Shown: positions 59,831-64,000 of the stretch, piece by piece
How the letters are laid out: the number at the start of each line of letters is the position of its first letter
Numbering within the stretch: the first letter of the stretch is position 1
Assembly: GCA_024741835.1 (NCBI GenBank)
Contig: JAENRP010000046.1
Span: forward strand, 109,843-173,842
DNA length: 64,000 nt
Source of the DNA: Diplocarpon mali
Taxonomy: Eukaryota; Ascomycota; Leotiomycetes; Helotiales; Drepanopezizaceae
Direction of reading: 5' to 3'
Notes under the pieces: generated by a model
What the model saw: the letters and a program-made list of their open reading frames with translations, nothing else
Told to the model about the DNA's origin: nothing
Database searches by the model: none
Program-made: the position numbers and the translations under genes

Positions 59831-62019
59831 AGTATAAAGGATTTGGAATAGTACTTGAATATAATGCTATTTAGACCTATATTACTATTAAATATAACGA
59901 CTTTAATTCACTTGAAGCTTATATTATCGCTTTTAGGCTTTTGATTATTAAATTAGAAGCTCTCGACTTTGCCTCTCCCTCTTACTAGCACCTTATTATA
60001 TTTATTGCTAGCTATTCTAATAGATGGCCCATTTAGGTAGATCGATAACGCTTTAACCTTTGCTTAGCTATAGTAGCTAGACGAAAATCAGAGATCACGC
60101 TTAAAGCTCTTATTAAAGATATTACTAATGAAGCTCAAGCCTTATAGAGTTTAAAAATGAATGGAACCGTCTTATACAGTAATAAATCGGCTAGTAAGCC
60201 GCATTCCTCTAACTATAAGAAGTCAGAAAACAAAGGAGGTTTTAAAGACTTAAAGAAGAGCACCTTTAGGAATACTATTACCTCCTCCCCTATTTCCCCC
60301 TGTCCTTATTATAAGCAACTAGAGCTATACTATAAGGTAGAAGATTGCTTTACAATTAATAAATCGAAAAGAGAGGCTTAGGAGAAGGACTTAAGGAAGA
60401 AGTACGTATTCTATTACCTTAAAGGTAAAGACGATAAGTCCTTGCTATTATTACTAAAGGGCAAGAAGCCTTCTAAGAAGATTCAAAAGGAAGATGAAGA
60501 GTTAGATAATAATCTCTTTAAGTATACTATACTATTACTAACCCTAGGGCCAATTCTCACTTATAAGCTAGGCCTAGGACTCAATTCCGACTCCTTCCTA
60601 AGGCCAATTTCCACTCGCGAGCCGGGCCTAGGAGTCAGTTCTTCTACCTCCTGCTTTTTATTAAAATTAAGGAATCGTTAGCTATACGATATAGGTACTA
60701 ATAAGCATATCTCTAATAATCTCTTTAAGTTCACTTCTTATACTGCTTAAGATAATCTACCCTCTTTAAGTATAGTTAATAGATCTATTCAACCTCTTAG
60801 CGTTAGCACTTGCAAAGTTAATACACTTAAATCTAATAAGAAGGTATATATTCTTAAGTTAATTAATACTCTTTATATACCTTAATTACCTATTTACTTA
60901 TACTTAAGTGGTAAACTTAATAAAATCAAAGGCTTCTATTGAAATGGTAAGCTATTTCTATCTAATAAGAAGGAAATTTGCACTATCGATAATAATATAT
61001 ATATTAATAAGGAATAGCCTTTTACTAACTCCTTTAGTTATATAAGTAGATATGCTCTCTTAGCTACTATTGAGAATAGACCTCTTAATATTAAGCTCTA
61101 GTACTATCGATTAAGCTATACTAGCTTGCAAACGGTTAGAAAGACCTAATCTACTATTATTAATATGCAGATTAAGGAAATAAAATTAAGGAAGACGCGA
61201 ATTTGCGCCCCTTGCGAGAAAGGCAGACCTCTCTAATATATTAATAAACGTTTAGCTCGCCCTTATCCTACGAAGGCACTTAACGAGCTATATATTAATA
61301 TGGTTCATTTAAAGCTAATTGGCCTTAACGGCTATAAATATGCTTCTATCTTTACTTGCGCAGCTATAATAGCTAGGTAGGAATGGACTTATATAAATAA
61401 ATCTAATGCCTTTAAGGCAAATAAGAAGATAATCAGCCTCTTATAAACTTAGTATAATTGCATAATTAAGCGGTAGAGAACTAATAGAGGCAAAGAGTAC
61501 TCTCTTATACAAATGCGAATACTTATAGAAAACCTTAGTATGATTTTAAAGGAATCTATTCTATATACGCTAGAATAAGACGGTAGATTGGAACGATTAA
61601 TTCGCATACTAATAGAAAAGTTGCAAATAGCTGTAATTGATTAAAATATCCCTTCCTTTCTCTAGCCTTACCTCCTCCTTTTAATAATATATATTACTAA
61701 TCTTACTGCCTTTAATATTCTAAGCGGCAAGACTTCTTATAAGGTCTTTTGGGATAATATCGAGCTTAATAAGCCTTATACTCCCTTAGTCAAGCATCTT
61801 TGAGTACTAGGCTATTGCGTTTATATGCTAATTAAGAAAGAAAGGCGAACTTAGAGTAATAAACTCGCTTTAAGAGCAGAGGTAAGTACTCTTATCGGAT
61901 TTAATAGCAAAAGTATCTATTAGATCTATATACTATTGCAAATAGGTAAAAAGATTATTCGATCTTCTTATATTTAATTCGATAAAGATAGCCTAATTAT
62001 AGAGCCGCAATTAAGGGGT

Positions 62020-62150
62020 GATTTGACTCCTGGTCCAGGACCGCGAGTCAATTCTGACTCTTACAAAAACGATAATTTCACTCCTAGGCCGGGACTGCGA
62101 CTTAATTCTGACTCTTACGATTTCACTCTTAAGCTAGGACCGCGAGTCGA
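62020..62150 (+). repeat. Tandem 45-bp repeat encoding a Gly-Pro-Arg-Asn-Ser-Asp motif
   Basis: Two full units (62020-62064 and 62074-62118) and one partial unit (62119-62150). Each reads like TPGPGPRVNSDSY. Related copies occur in the same element at about 60548-60650 (LGLGLNSDS and PGLGVSSS). The DNA unit is GC-richer than its surroundings and contains short inverted arms (GAGTC...GACTC). Confidence 0.65.
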
Positions 62151-62406
62151 TTTAAGAGAAGCTAATAAAGCTGAGCTTCCAACTCTAAGAAAGAGAAGAA
62201 GACCTCCTGGTTTAAAGAATAAGGCTTACCCTTAGCCTTCTGAGAAGAGAGCTACTCGCTTAACTTATGCTCTTGGATTCAAAGCTAATAACTCTAATAA
62301 TAAGGAAGCCTATTTAGGCGCCTTCCATATAGCCTTACTTAACTCTCCTTACTTAAATGACCTGAAAACAGTTAAATAAGCCCTCTCTTACGCCGACGCT
62401 AATAAA

Positions 62407-62713
62407 TGTAACGATACAGAACCGCCAAAGTGCGAGATCAAGTATAGGAGCAAGAAGTGGTGCAAAAGGCGTATTCTATAGGTCTAATACAAAGGAAACG
62501 AAGAAGTTAGAGAACCCTCCTTAGGGGAGAGCCCTTCTTCCTTATATATATAGTAGCTAGGAGCTCTATTACCTGCTTATATAATATTATATAAGAATAT
62601 CCTTTTGCACCTTTAGGGTCGATTTAAGAAAACCCTATATCGAATCGAAATTGCGAAACCTTAGAACGCTATACTCCTAGGTAATTGCACTAAGTGGAGG
62701 TGCAGCTATTATA
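62407..62713 (-). repeat. 3' LTR of family B element
   Basis: Starts TGTAACG on the plus strand and ends in a mutated TATTATA where the solo copy has CGTTACA. Length equals the solo LTR (307 bp). Confidence 0.88.
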
Positions 62714-62864
62714 CTACCCTCCCCCTTTGAGAACGCTTGCCTATAAGCGTTAGTAGGTTATAATGATTTTTATATAGTAATATACTTAGCGCGTTATTAT
62801 ATAAATAGTACTATTCTATATTTGATTTAATATAAGTCGCATTATATATTTAAATTTGTTTTTC

Positions 62865-63850
62865 CTCTTATAAGATCTTCCTTCTTTAGTATAATAATTG
62901 CATATAATCGCATAGGTCTCCTACTCCTACTACTATAGCGCAAGGCTAATGTATAATAGTAGAAACAATTACTACTACTACTACTAACTATTATAAGTAA
63001 GTTTGCCTTAGTCTAAGGTCGAATTGCGTCTAATATACGTAGTATTAATTCTCTTACTATTAGGCGCCTTTGCAGTGGCCTACTGCGTTTATTATTACTA
63101 GTGCGTATAGCACCTTATGCGCAATATCACGCATAAGTGTGAGTTTGAATCGGAGCGTAATAAGAAGTGCTACTAGTGCTAAGAGCAGAAGGCGGAGTGC
63201 ATCCTTATAAGTATTCCAAATTGAGTCTAAAGACTTAGTTGCGCTAATACTTATTTATAGCTTTCCTCTTATATTAGTAAGGAGTTTGCGGTGCTATCCG
63301 CGGCCCTTAAGGAGTAGCAGGAGGAGGCTTCTTAATAGTAAGAGGGGGACGACGATAATAATAATAAGGATGTGCGTACGGTTTCGGCAAGGAACTGCAA
63401 GATGCTCTATTAAGAGGCGGTCTAGCGCGCCTGGATTCTTATTAACCTTCTGCTAGTAGCTAGCGCAGAGGCTTTGATTAGCCGCTCCTAACTAGAGTGT
63501 GCTAGCCTTGCGAAGCTTTGCTCTATAGTTGAGGCTATGGTAAGCTAGCTAAAGGGGATTTAGGCGATAGTTATTATAAGTTAAACCCGAATTAGTATCG
63601 AATCGACTGCTGACTTTCTAATAGGAGTGCAGCAACCTTATCAAGTCCTAGCTAGTAAGGTTAAAGCAATTTAGCCGAACTATACTAGGCCTCTTAAGGT
63701 CTATTGCTGCGTTGGTAGAGTAGACTGCTATAGCGGCAGAGTCTCTTATAAGGGGAGGGAGGCTTGCAGTAGCGAAGGTAGCATCGGGCGCGGCGGCTAG
63801 TAGGGCGGCGCTAGTAGTAGTAAGAGGAGGAGGTTAGGGTTATTTTAAGT
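62865..63850 (+). pseudogene. Decayed antisense ORF of family B element with Cys cluster
   Basis: Plus strand, opposite to the element. A leader with cttataag, a pyrimidine stretch (tcttccttcttt) and taataat (about 62868-62900) resembles that of the antisense ORF in element C; the position of its ATG reads ATA here. Coding-like sequence then carries Cys codons at 63138, 63168, 63177 and 63198, giving C-x9-C-x2-C-x6-C, preceded by a Cys-Val-stop triplet as in element C. Further right are charged and Ala-rich stretches (KEFAVLSAALKE) with stops at TAG/TAA. The end is approximate and the function unknown; a zinc-binding module is possible. Confidence 0.48.
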
Positions 63851-64000
63851 AAGGGCATATTTGGGAGGCGAGCTCTAGCTTTGGAATAGAGTTGGAGCTT
63901 ATCTCCTTAAGCGTAAAGGAGAAGGGGTCGGAGGAGTTATAAGAGGAGGGGGCAGTTGGCCTAGTATTATTGTTTTTCTATTTTTATTATTTTTCTCCTT

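Larger units (their letters stand above)
58568..62406 (+). mobile_element. Ty1/copia element A, RIP-degraded, nested and truncated
   Basis: Plus strand. After an LTR-like 5' region, decayed gag lies at about 59210-60150, interrupted by a solo LTR. A CCHC-like knuckle follows (about 60300-60360), then a protease/linker region, and the integrase with pre-integrase CxxC near 61200 and core near 61290-61640 (GYKYASIFTCAAIIAR, NRGKEY). A Pro/Gly repeat is at 62020-62150. The frame then reads the start of a copia RT region (DLKTVK.ALSYADANK) and stops abruptly at 62406, where element B is inserted. RT and RNase H should continue beyond the right edge. Stops are mostly TAG/TAA at Trp/Gln positions. 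The left boundary is uncertain. Confidence 0.78.
62407..64000 (-). mobile_element. Family B LTR retrotransposon, 3' end (runs off the window)
   Basis: Minus-strand orientation. Its 3' LTR is 62407-62713 (307 bp, the reverse complement of the solo LTR at 59524-59830, with many transitions). A polypurine tract (AAAGGGGGAGGGTAG on the minus strand) sits directly beside it at about 62714-62730, showing that the internal region lies to the right. The target site is in the RT region of element A; ATAAA at 62402-62406 is the expected duplication, whose partner would be outside the window. The visible internal 1.3 kb holds an antisense ORF. Class (copia or gypsy) cannot be told here. Confidence 0.82.

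Noticed and set aside
59524..62713. DNA transposon with 307-bp terminal inverted repeats
   Set aside because: Each unit has TG...CA ends; the left one has its own target duplication and the right one has a polypurine tract on its far side. They are LTRs of separate insertions.
1..64000. tRNA, rRNA or CRISPR
   Set aside because: No B-box-like GGTTCGAATCC with a foldable partner, no rRNA core sequence and no regularly spaced repeats were seen; absence by eye is not proof for tRNAs.

Overview
The window is nuclear DNA of a filamentous ascomycete (Pezizomycotina). The genes have many short introns (mostly 45-130 nt, GT-AG, with CTRAY-like branch sites). The gene set is typical of moulds: MAK5, RAD4, TAP42, LEU5, a Dicer-like protein, a secreted tyrosinase and a GIT1-type permease. 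The retrotransposons are AT-shifted in the way repeat-induced point mutation (RIP) causes. A leotiomycete is my guess, but nothing here proves it. I found no tRNA, rRNA or CRISPR. Exon coordinates in the entries come from reading splice sites by eye and checking that the reading frame closes.

Layout. 1-9.1 kb is a gene-dense housekeeping island: TRM7 (cut by the left edge), MAK5, RAD4, an EEF1AKMT4-like methyltransferase and a membrane-anchored methyltransferase-like protein. 9.2-19.7 kb is metabolic and transport: a CYP52/CYP86-type P450, an unresolved coding-like stretch, a Gfo/Idh/MocA oxidoreductase, a GIT1-type permease and a formate/nitrite transporter. 19.7-23.9 kb is mostly AT-rich, with one assembly gap in degenerate repeats and one unrecognised small gene. 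24.0-32.1 kb is a dienelactone hydrolase gene split by a 7.2-kb Ty1/copia element. 32.4-36.4 kb holds uL23m, a METTL4-type methyltransferase and LEU5. 36.4-47.3 kb is gene-poor apart from an eight-exon tyrosinase. 47.3-56.3 kb holds a conserved-looking unknown, TAP42 and a large Dicer-like gene (DCL1 type). From 58.4 kb to the right edge there is a nest of retroelements: a decayed copia element carrying a solo LTR in gag and interrupted in its RT region by a second element that leaves the window.

Most notable. (1) The copia element in the hydrolase gene has a 5-bp target duplication, equal 172-bp LTRs, and restores an open frame exactly when removed on paper. Its two LTRs differ only by transitions, and the mutated ends are the inner ones. 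(2) Two different retroelements, with unrelated LTRs, both carry a decayed ORF on the strand opposite to the element, next to the 3' LTR. Both ORFs sit behind a similar TATA/pyrimidine leader and share a Cys cluster (C-x8/9-C-x2-C-x6-C). This antisense Cys-cluster ORF is the best candidate for something undescribed. (3) A Dicer-like gene with an unusually long N-terminal extension lies in the same region as the RIP-marked elements, so both RNA-based and mutation-based repeat control are suggested for this genome.
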